In this document: positions 24,027 through 35,383 of the stretch, piece by piece
Layout of the letters: every line of letters begins with the position of its first letter
How positions within the stretch are numbered: position 1 is the first letter of the stretch
Origin: Aquanectria penicillioides
Taxonomy: Eukaryota > Ascomycota > Sordariomycetes > Hypocreales > Nectriaceae
Direction: 5' to 3'
Length of the DNA: 64,000 nucleotides
Assembly: GCA_003415625.1 (NCBI GenBank)
Contig: PYIU01000003.1
Span: 2,232,001-2,296,000 of the forward strand
Made by a program: the position numbers and the translations under genes
Notes under the pieces: generated by a model
Seen by the model: only the letters and a program-made list of their open reading frames with translations
The model's database searches: none
Told to the model about the DNA's origin: nothing

Positions 24027-25281
24027 ATGTCTGCGGTATGTTGGCCTCCCTCTTGTTATGCTCGTTATTCTCCCGCCAGTCCTCTGGTTCATTAACAGTT
24101 CTTGGATAACCCAAGCTGATATTCGGATAGTCAGGGCCAGAGATGGTCAATTCGCCGGGAGCCGCCCAGAGGCGATTGGAGAAACTTCGGGATGGCATCT
24201 CCCAGCCTGTTGTTGCTGCCTTCTGTGCCGGCGGTGTCGCTGGCGCCGTGTCTCGAACCGTGGTGTCGCCCTTGGAACGACTCAAGATTCTTATGCAAAT
24301 CCAAAGTGTTGGCCGAGATGCCTACAAACTTTCCGTTGGACAAGCCTTGGCTAAAATGTGGAGAGAGGAAGGCTGGAGAGGATTCATGCGAGGCAATGGT
24401 ACCAATTGCATTCGAATTGTGCCATATTCGGCAGTTCAATTCAGCAGCTACAACTTCTACAAACGCGTATGTATCATTGCTACTCTTTCAACTATTCGCA
24501 ACTAAGGATGTCGCAGAACTTTTTTGAAACTTCCCCAGGCGCTGATCTCTCTCCTTTCAAGAGACTCATTTGCGGTGGCATTGCAGGAATTACCTCCGTC
24601 TTTTTCACGTATCCCCTTGATATCGTCCGGACCCGACTTTCTATTCAATCAGCGAGTTTCGCCGAGTTGGGAGAAAGACCTGACAAACTACTTGGCATGT
24701 GGTCCACACTAGTACACGTGTATAAGACAGAGGGCGGCATCATTGCGCTCTATCGGGGTATCATCCCAACTGTCGCGGGCGTTGCACCATATGTAAGTAT
24801 TGAAATGTGATCACTGTGGCTAATGATTCCATTGACGTTGATTTATAGGTCGGGCTTAACTTCATGGTGTATGAATCGGCTCGGAAGTACTTGACCCTAG
24901 AAGGAGAACAAAATCCGAGCGCGTCCCGGAAGCTTCTTGCCGGTGCAGTCTCAGGTGCAGTAGCCCAAACTTGTACTTATCCATTGTGAGTCATTGAAGC
25001 AAGTCTGTACCAAGAGCTCATAAATTAACTACAATGATAGTGATGTATTACGAAGGCGATTCCAAATCAACACTATGTCAGGCATGGGCTATCAGTACAA
25101 GGGTGTTGCAGACGCCATCCGGGTGATAGTGGCCCAAGAAGGAATCAAGGGTCTTTACAAAGGCATCGTTCCAAACCTTCTAAAGGTAGCACCTAGTATG
25201 GCATCAAGTTGGCTAAGTTTCGAAATGACTCGTGACTTTCTGGTCAATCTCAGGCCAGATGCCGAGCCTCATTCTCTGTGA
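24027..25281 (+). CDS. Mitochondrial carrier (SLC25), YPR011C-like
   Basis: Exons 24027-24035, 24131-24466, 24517-24792, 24849-24985 and 25041-25281 give 332 aa. Three carrier repeats are visible, each with the signature PxD/ExxK/R: PLERLK, PLDIVR and PFDVLR. Each is followed by a GxxxFxRG-like element (GFMRGNG, ALYRGI, GLYKGI). The sequence resembles yeast YPR011C, reported to carry adenosine 5'-phosphosulfate and PAPS across the inner membrane. Relatives move adenine nucleotides or CoA, so the substrate is not certain. The first coding exon is only MSA, followed by a 95-bp intron. The start is chosen by splicing and length; the downstream Met in PEMVNS is an alternative. Confidence 0.9.
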
Positions 25282-25950
25282 CATATATCAGTTATGATAA
25301 TAGAATCTTATTGAAGGTCTCTAGGACAGCGTGTGTGGGTTAAAGAGTTGATCAAGGAAACCCAAGTGAAGATGGGGAAGAACGGTAGATGCTTAAACAG
25401 GCCTGACTTTTAAGAGTAGTGTGGTTTGCAAATCACAGTTCGAGGCAGACGACGGTCGTTTATCCGGGCGCTAGTTGATGGATATACAGGTAACTTGCAT
25501 AATAGACAAATATGTATGTAGGGTTTCTTCACCCGTTAGTTCAACACAATGGCCTTTCTTTTCTCGGCCTAAGGTGACCGCCCCCCGACTGGTATCATTA
25601 TGCAAATACGGAGTACGTCACTAAAGAAATGGGGTTCAGTGAACTACCCAGGTACAAGGCAGATAGGTAGGTAGGTAAGTAGGTAGGTATGTAAGTGAAA
25701 CGCAAGTGGTCACACTAGCTCTAAAATGTCTAACCGAGGCTTAACCGTATTACCATGTCCCCCAACAGCGCGGGGTTCTTGTAGGGGGGCGGTGTGCCCT
25801 AATTGCCGACTCTTACCGCCCTCAAGAAAAAAGTCACCCACTGGAGATTGGCCCCATTCATCGAAAGCCCTCGAGATTTTCCTTGAGGTAAGGGAAGCTC
25901 AGTTGCATCACCACCCAGCATCGCCAACTTTTACAGCGACAACCGCCGCC
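25282..25950. promoter_or_regulatory. Intergenic region and promoter of eL18, with TAGG repeat
   Basis: About 670 bp between two plus-strand genes. A TAGG tetranucleotide run (about 25662-25692) sits roughly 260 bp before the eL18 start. The last 200 bp should include the eL18 promoter and 5' UTR. No ORF supported. Confidence 0.45.
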
Positions 25951-26773
25951 ATGGGTACGTGAAGCTCTTTTATTCAGCCTTCGTGTGCGAGTAGAGAAAG
26001 CTTATGGCTCTTCTCTGCGACCAAGGCACCATCTTGTTTCTTCAAGACAGTGTGGCCTGTTCATGAGCATACTTGAATTATGGCTGACGATGGCTTCACC
26101 CTACAGGTATCGATCTCAACCGCCACCACGTCAAGGGCACTCACCGCACTGCCCCCAAGAGCGACAATGTGTACCTCAAGCTCTTGGTGAAGCTTTACCG
26201 CTTCCTGGCTCGTACGTGACTTCCGAAGAGCCTGGTGGGAATCCGCAGCCAGTTAGCTAAACGATAACTCTAGGCCGAACCGACGCATCCTTCAACAAGG
26301 TCGTTCTTCGACGTCTCTTTACTTCCAAGATCAACCGACCCCCTGTCTCCCTGTCCCGCATTGTGGCCAACATCAACAAGGACGGCGAGAAGCGTACCGT
26401 CGTTGTCGTTGGCACTGTCACGGATGACAACCGCCTCCTGCAGTTCCCCAAGGCGACTGTTGCTGCTCTGCGATTCACTGCCACCGCACGTGCCCGCATT
26501 ATCGCTGCTGGTGGTGAGGCCATTACCCTGGATCAACTTGCACTCCGCGCCCCCACCGGAAGCAACACTTTGATCCTCCGTGGTCCTAAGAACAGCCGTG
26601 AGGCTGTCAAGCACTTTGGCTTTGGTCCCCACTCCAACAAGGTACGCAAAATGAAGGTTCCTCTGAATTTCTTGGATTTTAACACAACTTTTTAGAAACC
26701 CTATGTCGAGTCTAAGGGTCGCAAGTTCGAGCGCGCCCGTGGTCGCAGACGTTCGCGTGGCTTCAAGGTCTAA
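25951..26773 (+). CDS. RPL18: 60S ribosomal protein eL18
   Basis: Exons 25951-25954, 26107-26211, 26274-26641 and 26696-26773 sum to 185 codons (184 aa), the normal eL18 size. The protein starts [20 protein letters not shown] and ends RRRSRGFKV, both typical. It is a structural protein of the large ribosomal subunit. The first exon is just ATGG, so the second codon spans the 152-bp first intron, a common layout in fungal ribosomal protein genes. I looked in the introns for box C/D snoRNA motifs and found none convincing. The gene converges with the MRM2 gene 254 bp away. Confidence 0.96.
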
Positions 26774-27027
26774 GGGGATTGTCGGCGGAAATGATTGGTC
26801 TGGGGAGGAGATTCGATCAACTTGTGGGACAATGGATACCATCTTTCGGTTTGCAAATGGGTATTGCATGGAATTGGCGTGGCTAGGTATCACAAAATTC
26901 TACAATGAAATTCTTGCACATTGCTGCCACCTCAATTGGAACGTTGCCCACCAGCTAGGATTGATTATCCACTTAAATCACCCATCCCAATATCTTTTTG
27001 TTTCTTCCCACTGCTCCATCGACTGCA

Positions 27028-28388
27028 TCAATCCAATGTCACAGAGACATTGCCTTTCCTTCGTAGTGCAACAAAAAATGCTTCTTTACTTTCCTATTCT
27101 AGCAGTTAATTGTCTCGTTCAGTTTAGGTTTGGGCATCATTTAACGTACCTTTCTAGATGACTCGGGTTTCTCCCTGTATACCTTTGTGAATAAAGACTT
27201 GAGGTTCTTCTCAAGCAACTTGTCCTCGGAACCTTGGTAAAATTTACACACAAAATGCCCACCAATCTTCAGGGTATCGCTAGCGAATTGCAACGCAGCG
27301 TTGCATAGGTCCTAAAAGTTGCCTCGAGTCACCACCGGTTGTTCACTTCAAAAAGTCGTTGACATGCATGATATATTGAATATTCTCACCATACTACCAG
27401 CGTGGTCTCGGAAGGTGTTGCCGCTCGTGTTCATTAGCCTATGATAGGGATTACTCAAGCTGTTCACATTGAAACCAGAGGTTTGGTCCCAGGGCGCTGA
27501 CATGTCACTCAAGACCACCTGGGCACGTAGTTAGAGCACTGAGAAGCAAATCCGAATTACCTTCGCGGCTAATTCATCGAAGGGAGTTCACAAACATCTA
27601 CAAGTCGCTTAGATGATGCCAGTGGTTTTGAGGTTAGCGACTCGGGTGGGGGAACAAGATGTCGTTCCATATCAATGTAACTGTTGTGGCCAACCTCCTG
27701 ATGATCGTCACGCAAGGGTTGTTCAACTTCTCGACCCCGCGTCGGTGTCTGGCGTTGATGTGCTTCAACTATGAAGGCTTTGACCATGGCCTGTACTGTA
27801 GGAGAAAGGAAGTCTCCTTGAAATGTCGTGACGCCACGTGGTGGCTGCGTAGGAATAAGATCGATACCGATCACCCGGCCGTGGGGACGTGTTCTCTCCA
27901 AAGCAACCTAGTTCAGCCAAATGAGCCTCAATTCATTATCGTTAATGTGCATAGAGAATCTGGTCAAAGACGCACCTGAGACCAACTCCCTGGGGCGTAA
28001 CCCTGTAAGGAAAATAAGCTTAAAGACTCCGATTTATCTGAGGAAAGGAACCTACCAAGTCAATCACCGTTTGACCGCTGCCTTTGAAGACACTGTATTT
28101 GGCATCAATCTCCACGCTTGTCAGCAACAACAGCAACACACCACCGCGAACGCCACCTCAATATAAGACGTGATGTACCTCCAATAATTTGAAAGCCGCT
28201 CGGCTTTTCAATCCTTGTACTTTTGCGTCTCTCGCAAACGCATCGCGGCCTTGTCGTTGCTTCCAGCGCGATGTAGATGAAGCGTTGCGAGAAAGCTGAC
28301 CTAGTGAGAGTGTGCATGTAATATTCTGCCTTGACAGCCACATTCTGCCTGTCTGGCCCGCTGTCAGTTGTAAGACCATGATGTACAA
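27028..28388 (-). CDS. MRM2: Mrm2-like FtsJ methyltransferase for mitochondrial large rRNA
   Basis: Exons 28388-28179, 28109-28056, 28002-27976, 27907-27596, 27518-27390, 27311-27150 and 27093-27028 sum to 320 codons (319 aa). Every exon is a multiple of three, so all six introns are phase 0. The family 2'-O-methylates a uridine in the peptidyl-transferase centre of mitochondrial 21S rRNA using S-adenosylmethionine. Visible marks: an Arg/Ser-rich N-terminus fitting a mitochondrial presequence, QGLKSRAAFKLLE (catalytic Lys), VIDLGYAPGSWSQ (SAM site), GRVIGIDLIP, VVLSDMSAPWDQTSG (catalytic Asp), HFVCKFYQG (second Lys) and KESKEAFFVA (Glu). A 27-nt microexon encodes exactly GYAPGSWSQ. One acceptor (before 28109) is GAG. 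The start may instead be Met4 (28379). Confidence 0.88.
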
Positions 28389-28859
28389 TCCAACTTAGAA
28401 ATTATCAGTATAGGCGAGGGTGCATATCCCGGGTTGCAAAGTCAAAGAAGAGATTGATTGCTCGGGTTAAAGTTTCGCAGGTCGCGCGACGTAAGCTTGG
28501 ACCAATTTTCTTTTCGACCCCCAGTCTCAGATTGAGCTGTGCATGCCGCCATGTCAATTACAATAACACAAATGAGCACATATGTACCGAATGATGGGTT
28601 GGCTTATGTTGGATATTTTGCAGTAGCGAATAAGTCTCGTGGGGAAGCGATCCAAGAATCTCAGCTTTCAAGTCCCAATGTGGGCACCTACAGTAACACA
28701 ACATTGTAGCACCATGACGACGCCTCACGGCCAATTGCTGACAGCAGTCGACAAAATGACTTTCTCAATTCCAAAGCCATCTAAATTTCAATTCCAAACG
28801 CCACCCATGCGACCGTGCCCATGTGCCATATAACCGTTCATTATTCCAATATTTGTTCT
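28389..28859. other. Intergenic region upstream of MRM2
   Basis: About 470 bp between two minus-strand genes, holding the MRM2 promoter and the 3' UTR of the coiled-coil gene. Nothing else recognised. Confidence 0.4.
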
Positions 28860-30598
28860 TTACCCCAGAAAACTTGCATTCACTCCTCGCCTGTCTCTCT
28901 TCAAAGGTGAGAATGTCCTTCCAGCAAATGCGATGGATGCACCCCCCAAGGGAGCCTTGAACCTCCGACCGGCAGCCAACTGCGACTTCGGTGGTCGTGG
29001 AATCAGGTCGCCATCATCATCATCGAACAAGGTCTTGCTGCTCCCGCTCAAAATCTTGCGCTTCTTCTTTCGTACATCTGCCTCCGCAACGCTTGTGTTA
29101 CTGAACCTGGACCCAATGGATATGGGCTTCAGTTCTAGCTCTTCCGTGGTGTTTTCCACGGCTTCAGTCTCTTGATCCAAAGCTTCCAGCTCCTCGGTTA
29201 CCCTTTCAAGCTTACCACCTGCCTGGGTTGTCGAGGTCTTCTGTGTTGAAGAGCTAGGCATATTCTTCTTCAAGGTTGGGGCATCATCAAGTACCTTCCG
29301 CGGTCTACCTCTCGGTCTTTGAGGTTTGGAACTCGAGCGCTTCTTGCCGACAGTCATTCTATCTCTGTCCTGGCCATCTTCTGACTGTCGGTATTGTTGC
29401 TCGATACTTGTTTTTGAAGCTTCTGTTGGCTTGATATTCGGGGATGTCTCGTCAATGAGGTCGTCAGAAACATTCTTGGTCCTACTCAAGAAAGGCGTGA
29501 CAGAGAAGGTAGACTTCTCCCCGACTAGTGCATATTCCGCACCTCGCTTTTTCTGGGGTCGCTTGAATGTACCTTCATCCGGACCTGGTGTTCCAATGCT
29601 GATATCCTCCATGCTCAAATCATTTGTCCGGCGTTTGCGGGAAGGCTGAATCTTCAATGTCGCCATCTTTTTCGGTTGGTCATCTGACATCCTAGCCACT
29701 TTCCGCATGGCGTCGAGCTCAATACGGTTTTGTGCAATATGCTCCTGGGCCTCTTTCAGCTCAGACTGCACATGCTTTAGCTTCGACTTCATGGTTGAAA
29801 CTCGTTCCTCTAACCGCTCCCGTTCGCCTTCTACCTCTCGAAGTTCACCTTCGCTCTTCTTCTTGGCCCTTTCCCATTCCTTTTTCTCAACCTCATAATT
29901 CTTTGTAGCCGCCTCTAGCTGATGTTTCCATTCTTCGTTAACTTCAGTGTCCATCCTATGTTGCAGACGTTGTTTAGATCGTTTTTCGTTCTCCAGCTCA
30001 ACTTCCAGGGAATTTAATTGCCGTTGTAGATCGTGCTTCTCCCCAATTAGGGTTCGATGGTTTGTGAGTTGAGATTTGAGGTCCTCAATCTCAGGTCGAA
30101 GTCGATTCAGTTCTCGGCTGAGAGCAAATTTCTCCTGCAGGGTTTTGCTTGAATCCTCCGCCATACCATGAAAAGAATCCAACTCGGCCTACATTCGAGT
30201 TAGCAATGGTCTCTACCTCCGACATGTATTACATTACCCCAAGAATTGCGAGTTCATTGGTTTGCTTCTTCAGTCTTGCATCTTGGGACTTGAGGTTCTC
30301 TTTTGTATCACGTAATTCACCATGCACTTCTTCTCCTTTCCGCGAGAGAATGGCAATACGAGAGTCCTTTTGAGCCAACATATCTTTCAATGAAGCATTT
30401 TCATCTCTGAGAGCTATAACGCGTAACTTAAGACGACGGGATTCTTCTTCTCGATTGACCAGATCAATTTGATGCACATTGCTTTGGTGCTTCATCGAGA
30501 GGTCGCTTATCCGAGCCATGCGCTAGGAAGAAGTAAATCAGTCTATGCCAGATCCTGATGAGCCCAAACACCCTCACCTCGACTGTCTTTGCGCCCAT
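28860..30598 (-). CDS. Coiled-coil nuclear protein with AT-hook-like motif, function unknown
   Basis: Exons 30598-30578, 30522-30238 and 30188-28860 sum to 545 codons (544 aa). Residues about 1-260 are almost entirely charged heptad-like coiled coil (Glu, Lys, Arg, Leu rich). The second half is polar and low complexity, with QRPRGRPRKVL (an AT-hook core, RGRP), several basic clusters (KKRKI, KRRT) and a conserved-looking C-terminus with FKAPLGGAS and FSPLKRDRRGVNASFLG. This points to a nuclear, DNA-bound or spindle/kinetochore-linked structural protein. I cannot name the family. The start codon lies in a 21-nt first exon (MGAKTVE), supported by a good GTGAGG donor and CTAG acceptor. It is divergent from the OST3 gene. 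Confidence 0.75.
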
Positions 30599-31062
30599 GT
30601 CAATTTTATGCTACTTGGAGCGGAATTAGGTGAGAAGGAAGCTCGCGGACTGCAAGGGAAATGGGATGGCAGATATCGCGGGGATAAGGAAGAAAGAAAT
30701 AAATTGTGGTGGGGTTCGGGAGTGATGGTAGTGCACAGAATGAAGAGGTGGGTTTGGAGAGTATCTTCAAGATCCTGGGCCACCAATGTTTTGGGTCGAA
30801 GTAAACACGGTACCAAATCAAGTTAGCGGGGGTGTTGTCACGTGCCCAAGTATCCTCTCGAATGATATCTGGGCGTGGCTTATGTAATGACCAAGACCTG
30901 ACGACGACTAAGCTCAGAGGCCACCTCAGCTTCAAGTCGATGCTCCACCATGGACCTCAGCCATTAGCCCCTTCAGCATATTTCCTTTGAGGGCCAATTG
31001 GCGCCAACTTCCTTCACCCTCATTGATTTTGTGTGTTCGAACACAATCTGTGCATCATCACG
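30599..31062. promoter_or_regulatory. Divergent promoter, coiled-coil gene / OST3
   Basis: 464 bp between divergent start codons, so both core promoters lie here. No repeat or RNA element recognised. Confidence 0.5.
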
Positions 31063-32227
31063 ATGCGTGTTCTCTCGTCACTCTTTTCTTTCCTGCTTCT
31101 AACAGGCTCTACAGCTTCTAAGAGTGCAAACACCGATCGATTCGATGAATTCCACGCCAAGGTTCAGAGCTCTTCACCATTGAAGCTCAACGAGGTCTCA
31201 TACAAGTCTTTGACCGCGGCTCCTAGGGACTACAATGTTGCGGTTCTGTTGACTGCCCTGGATGCGAGGTTTGGATGTCAACTCTGCCGAGATTTCCAAC
31301 CAGAATGGGATCTCGTCAGCAAGAGCTGGTCCAGGGGCGACAAGGCCGGAGAGTCACGAATGCTGTTTGGTACTCTAGATTTCACCGATGGTCGAGATAT
31401 CTTTATGTCGGTAAGTTGCGCGGCAAATGAAAGTTCATTTTGAGGTTCAAGAAAATGTTCCTAACCTACCATAGCTCGGCCTCCAAACTGCCCCTGTCCT
31501 TTTGCTCTTCCAGCCTACCCTGGGCCCCCATGCCGTTGCCGTCCAAGAACCCCTCCGATATGACTTTACAAGCAGGTATGTATCGATGGAAAATTGATGG
31601 CTATGTCAGGTCGCACAATAAGCTAATGATGACAAGCCCCCCTACTGCCGAACAAGTCCATGCGTGGATCTCCCGTCACCTGCCTGACAGACCCCATCCG
31701 CCTGTAAAACGGCCTATCAACTGGATGCGGTGGGCTTCCTCCATAACTATTTTTCTCGGCATCAGCACTGCTTTAGTGACTGCGTCACCTTATGTGTTGC
31801 CCATTGTCCAGAACCGCAACATCTGGGCGTCTATCAGCCTAATCTCCATATTGCTATTCACAAGTGGACACATGTTCAACCACATCCGCAAGGTACCATA
31901 CGTCGCTGGCGACGGACGAGGCGGAATAAGCTATATTGCCTCAGGTTTCCAAAGCCAATTTGGATTGGAGACGCAGATAGTTGCAGCTCTATGTAAGGCC
32001 ATATTTGTCCCATTACTTACCTAATGATTAACATGTGCTTAGATGGGGTCCTATCCTTCTGCGCAATCTCACTCGCCGTCAAAGTTCCAAGGATTGCCGA
32101 CTCAAGGACGCAACAAGTTGCTGTAATTGCCTGGGGAGGTGTACTGTTCTTGGTTTACAGTTTCCTTCTCAGTGTGTTTCGCATCAAAAATGGTGGTTAT
32201 CCATTTTCTCTGCCTCCTTTCATGTGA
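31063..32227 (+). CDS. OST3: Oligosaccharyltransferase subunit Ost3/Ost6
   Basis: Exons 31063-31410, 31475-31575, 31637-31992 and 32043-32227 sum to 330 codons (329 aa). The N-terminus MRVLSSLFSFLLLTGSTAS is a signal peptide. A thioredoxin-like luminal domain follows with a CxxC site (CQLC, near residue 75) and FQPTLGP. Four membrane segments come next: ITIFLGISTALV, ISLISILLFTSG, VLSFCAISLAV and GVLFLVYSFLL. Ost3/6 is an oxidoreductase subunit of the ER oligosaccharyltransferase; it holds nascent glycoproteins by transient mixed disulfides and improves N-glycosylation of nearby sequons. The end GGYPFSLPPFM is typical. Introns are 50-64 bp. Confidence 0.93.
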
Positions 32228-33180
32228 AGGCAAGCACACAGCACTACTGCATTCGGTCAATCACAAATTGTTGATGGTTGACCCATGTCTAGATCTTCGT
32301 CAAGACAAAACGACAAGAAGAAGAAGAAAGATGTGCCCTAGTTCCACAGGTTGTATGTCCCTCACGGGCTGCACCGTGTAAATCAGGCAAAGGGATGGCA
32401 GGCTGGTAAGTAGGTGACCCCAAAACTATGTACAGTATAGATCGGATTCAGGTCTCTTAAATTAGAAGAGTAACTTCAACTTCCTTTTCGTGATACTCCT
32501 CAGTGGTCTAGGATGTTTAAGTCTGGTTCCACTAAACAACTTGCAAGGAACCAAAGGGTTTTCAAGGATTGACTGTCATGGGTGACAGGACGCATATATC
32601 ACCCAAGGTGCCGCATTTGACTCGTGCAATCAGTGATGTAAGATCTGGACGTGCAAACACAGCTCAATTTTCCCATAGCCCCCCTTACTGTTGACCAGTT
32701 GAATCTATTCCGGAATAATTCCAACATTTCCGAGCATCTCCGTCTCCCCAAACTCTCAGCATCCGTCGATTGCCTCCCCAAGCAACACTGCAATACGGCC
32801 TGACCTAGTACATTTATTCGGCAACATGTGGGTGACAACAGTGTAAGCAGTATCGAGGCGCCATTACGCTATGTTGACGAGAACAACACGAATGGAAGCA
32901 CCAAAAATACACATCACGATATAGTCCGAAGTTTTTTCAAAACTCGAGTTCTTTATTGGAGAACAAAAGGATGATGCCCAGTGCCTTCGGGGGCTGCCTT
33001 AACCAGCAAATGCTTCATGCCCTCGTCAGATGTAAGTCGCCCCCCCTTCCTTTGCATCAATAAAGACCAAACGAGGAAGCCAACCATTTGACGCCCCACC
33101 AATGATCTACCTTCTTCCACTTCCACTTGCTTCATCCCCATCACTACCCTTTTTTGTTCAAAAAAAAAAAAGGAGAGCAT
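32228..33180. other. Convergent intergenic region, OST3 / RACK1
   Basis: About 950 bp between converging genes, containing both 3' UTRs. A1-tracts lie at about 33165-33175. No supported gene or repeat. Confidence 0.4.
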
Positions 33181-34614
33181 TTATGCCCTCGACATAACAC
33201 CCCAGGCACGGATGATGTTGTCGGTGTAACCAGCGAACAGAGTCTGCCCATCAGCAGACCAGGCCAAGCTGACACACTCGGGCTCTCGGCTCTTCTTGCC
33301 GACAGCGGTGAACTCAGGCTTGAGCTCATCAACCTTGCTCTTCTTCTCAAGGTCGAAGATGATGATGCTGCTGGCAGTAGCAGCGCAGAGCCAGTATCGG
33401 TTGGGGGAGAAGACGAGCGCATGGATCTCATCGTTGGCGTTGAGGGAGTAAAGGTGCTTGGACTCGTTGAGATCCCAGAGCATGGTGGTGCCGTCCTTAC
33501 CACCAGAAGCGCAGAGAGAGCCGTCGGGGGAAATGGTGACAGTGTTGATGTAGCCAGTGTGACCAATGTGGTCAGTCTGAAGCTTGCAGGTCGAAAGCTC
33601 CCAAACCTATAACATCCTATTAGATCGAGCTCTTCGCAGGGCAATCAATGCGATGGATGAAGTGGTAAAGAGCGGGGCTGGTCTATTATCAGGGCAAAGG
33701 TGATTATTGGTCTCATGGCCTTATTAGCAGGCTCTGAAGTAGCAAATACTTAGGTTTGCAAACATCATAGAAGATCAGGGAACGTCAGGTGCAGGCGATT
33801 ACGGCATTGAAATCCATCATACACGTACCTTGACGAGCTTGTCCCAGCCGCTAGAAACAATGACAGGGTTCTGGGGGTTGGGGCTGAATCGGACACAAGA
33901 AACCCACTCAGTGTGGCCCTTTTCGGTGATGGTGTACTTGCAGTCACCAAGGGTATTCCACAGCTTTATGGTTCGGTCGCGGGAGCCGGAGACGATTTGT
34001 CGGTTGTCGGCCGAGAAGGAGACGGAAAGTACATCGTTGGTGTGACCGACGAATCGTCGAGTGGTGGTTCCAGAGGCAAGCTCCCAGAGGCGCAGAGTCT
34101 TGTCCCACGAAGCAGACAGAGCGTAGGCACCATCAGAGGAAATAACCTAAGATCCATCAGCACTTGTCCACCAAACTGAACATGGTTCATGTTCGGAGTG
34201 ATGAGGAACACGTACACAGTCCGAAACGATGTGAGAGTGGCCATGAAGAGATCGCTTAGGGTAGCCGTACTGGGTCTCATCGCGAGTGAGGTTCCAGATA
34301 ATCAGAGTCTTGTCTCGGCTGCCAGAAAGGAGCATGTTGGGGCTGGAGTGAAGCAGTTGTCAGTGATCATTTCCATAGTCTCACCAGGCACGAAATAACA
34401 GTGGTTGACATACTTCTCCATGGAGGTGGCCAAGCTGGTGACCCAGCCATTCTGAAAATCATCGTCAGCATCAAAACGACATGAGGTTTCAATCTCGTGC
34501 CGCGAGTGTCACGGCAAGGACTTGCCCAAACTTCAACGACGGCAACAAGAGGAAGAGAGAGGAGGGACGTACGTGGCCCTCGAGAGTGCCCTTGAGGATC
34601 AATTGTTCGGCCAT
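33181..34614 (-). CDS. cpcB: RACK1 / CpcB, ribosome-bound WD40 protein
   Basis: Exons 34614-34573, 34451-34414, 34342-34216, 34146-33829 and 33606-33181 sum to 317 codons (316 aa), the exact RACK1 length class. Seven WD repeats fill the protein; typical units are [51 protein letters not shown] and [17 protein letters not shown]1 (yeast Asc1, Aspergillus CpcB) sits on the 40S head near the mRNA exit, links signalling to translation and represses the amino-acid cross-pathway response. The start [14 protein letters not shown] is standard. The 222-bp intron between 33829 and 33606 is much longer than the others and carries a U24-like snoRNA, the same arrangement as the yeast ASC1 gene. Confidence 0.97.
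33683..33772 (-). ncRNA. snR24: U24/snR24-like box C/D snoRNA in a RACK1 intron
   Basis: Within the fourth intron of RACK1, minus strand, in order: box C ATGATGT (33768-33762), guide TATTTGCTACTT (33748-33737), box D' CAGA (33736-33733), box C' ATGAGA (33716-33711) and box D CTGA (33692-33689). A short TCTA/TAGA terminal pairing flanks them. The D' guide is complementary to AAGTAGCAAATA in 25S/28S rRNA, the U24 target region. From memory, yeast snR24 lies in the ASC1 intron and has the same D' guide and a similar CCAAT-ATCACC segment before box D. Size is about 90 nt, as in yeast. The region before box D lacks the expected second guide. Processing would be from the spliced lariat. Confidence 0.82.
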
Positions 34615-35383
34615 TGCAACGGTGACGAAGTGATGCAGAGGATCAAGGTGCGTGAGGGAGGAAAAAAATCAGAGTCAAGGGCTGCTCTGCAGAACCTAGG
34701 CCCGGTCAGATCTTGGAAGCTTCGCAGACAGAAATTAGGATTTTTTGTGTGGGTTATAAATTAGGGCCTCACATGCGGGCTCCGCTTTCGTGAAGTACGT
34801 ACCAGAGTTGTTCCGCTCCTCAACCAAGCGCGAGGCAGCCACACAATGCGAGAAAAAAGTGGGGTGGATGTGTTGATTTCACCATCCGCCTCCGAACGTA
34901 TCTGTGTTGTCCGCTGATGAACCAAACCCAGCAAAGCCATTGTAATTGAAATGATACTGGTATGATTTGGGAGGTTATGTGAAACATGGAGGTCGTATAT
35001 GATAGTCACGAGAGAGTTATTTGTCGTCGTACTTGTCGAGAAATGGTCGTTCAGCTCAGAGTGCTCCAGTCATGTCTCCAAGTGTCAAGTGTTAGAATTT
35101 ACTAGGAAAAGAGACAAACAAGTGTTTATTCAAAACTCCATGCGCCGCTAATTAAATCAACCTATTCCATGGGTATTTCAACTATACTTTCGTCTGTACC
35201 ACAACCCGTATTCAAAAGCCCCGATATGGACTCACTCGATTTGGCGGCGTGCTCCTGGGGGGACTCGTCCGCATAAAATTAGTTTGGGGGGGTTGGATTT
35301 ACAGCTGTCCCTGTTTTCTTCCAGGTCCCGGTGCTTGAGGGGCATTCCTCCACATCGCCATCTGGGCCGTATAGCGGAGACCC
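34615..35383. promoter_or_regulatory. RACK1 promoter region and TAF8 3' end
   Basis: About 770 bp between two minus-strand genes. The right part should hold the TAF8 3' UTR and the left part the RACK1 promoter and 5' UTR. No separate gene recognised. Confidence 0.4.

Noticed and set aside
25955..26106. Possible snoRNA in the first eL18 intron
   Set aside because: No paired box C and box D with a convincing guide was found.
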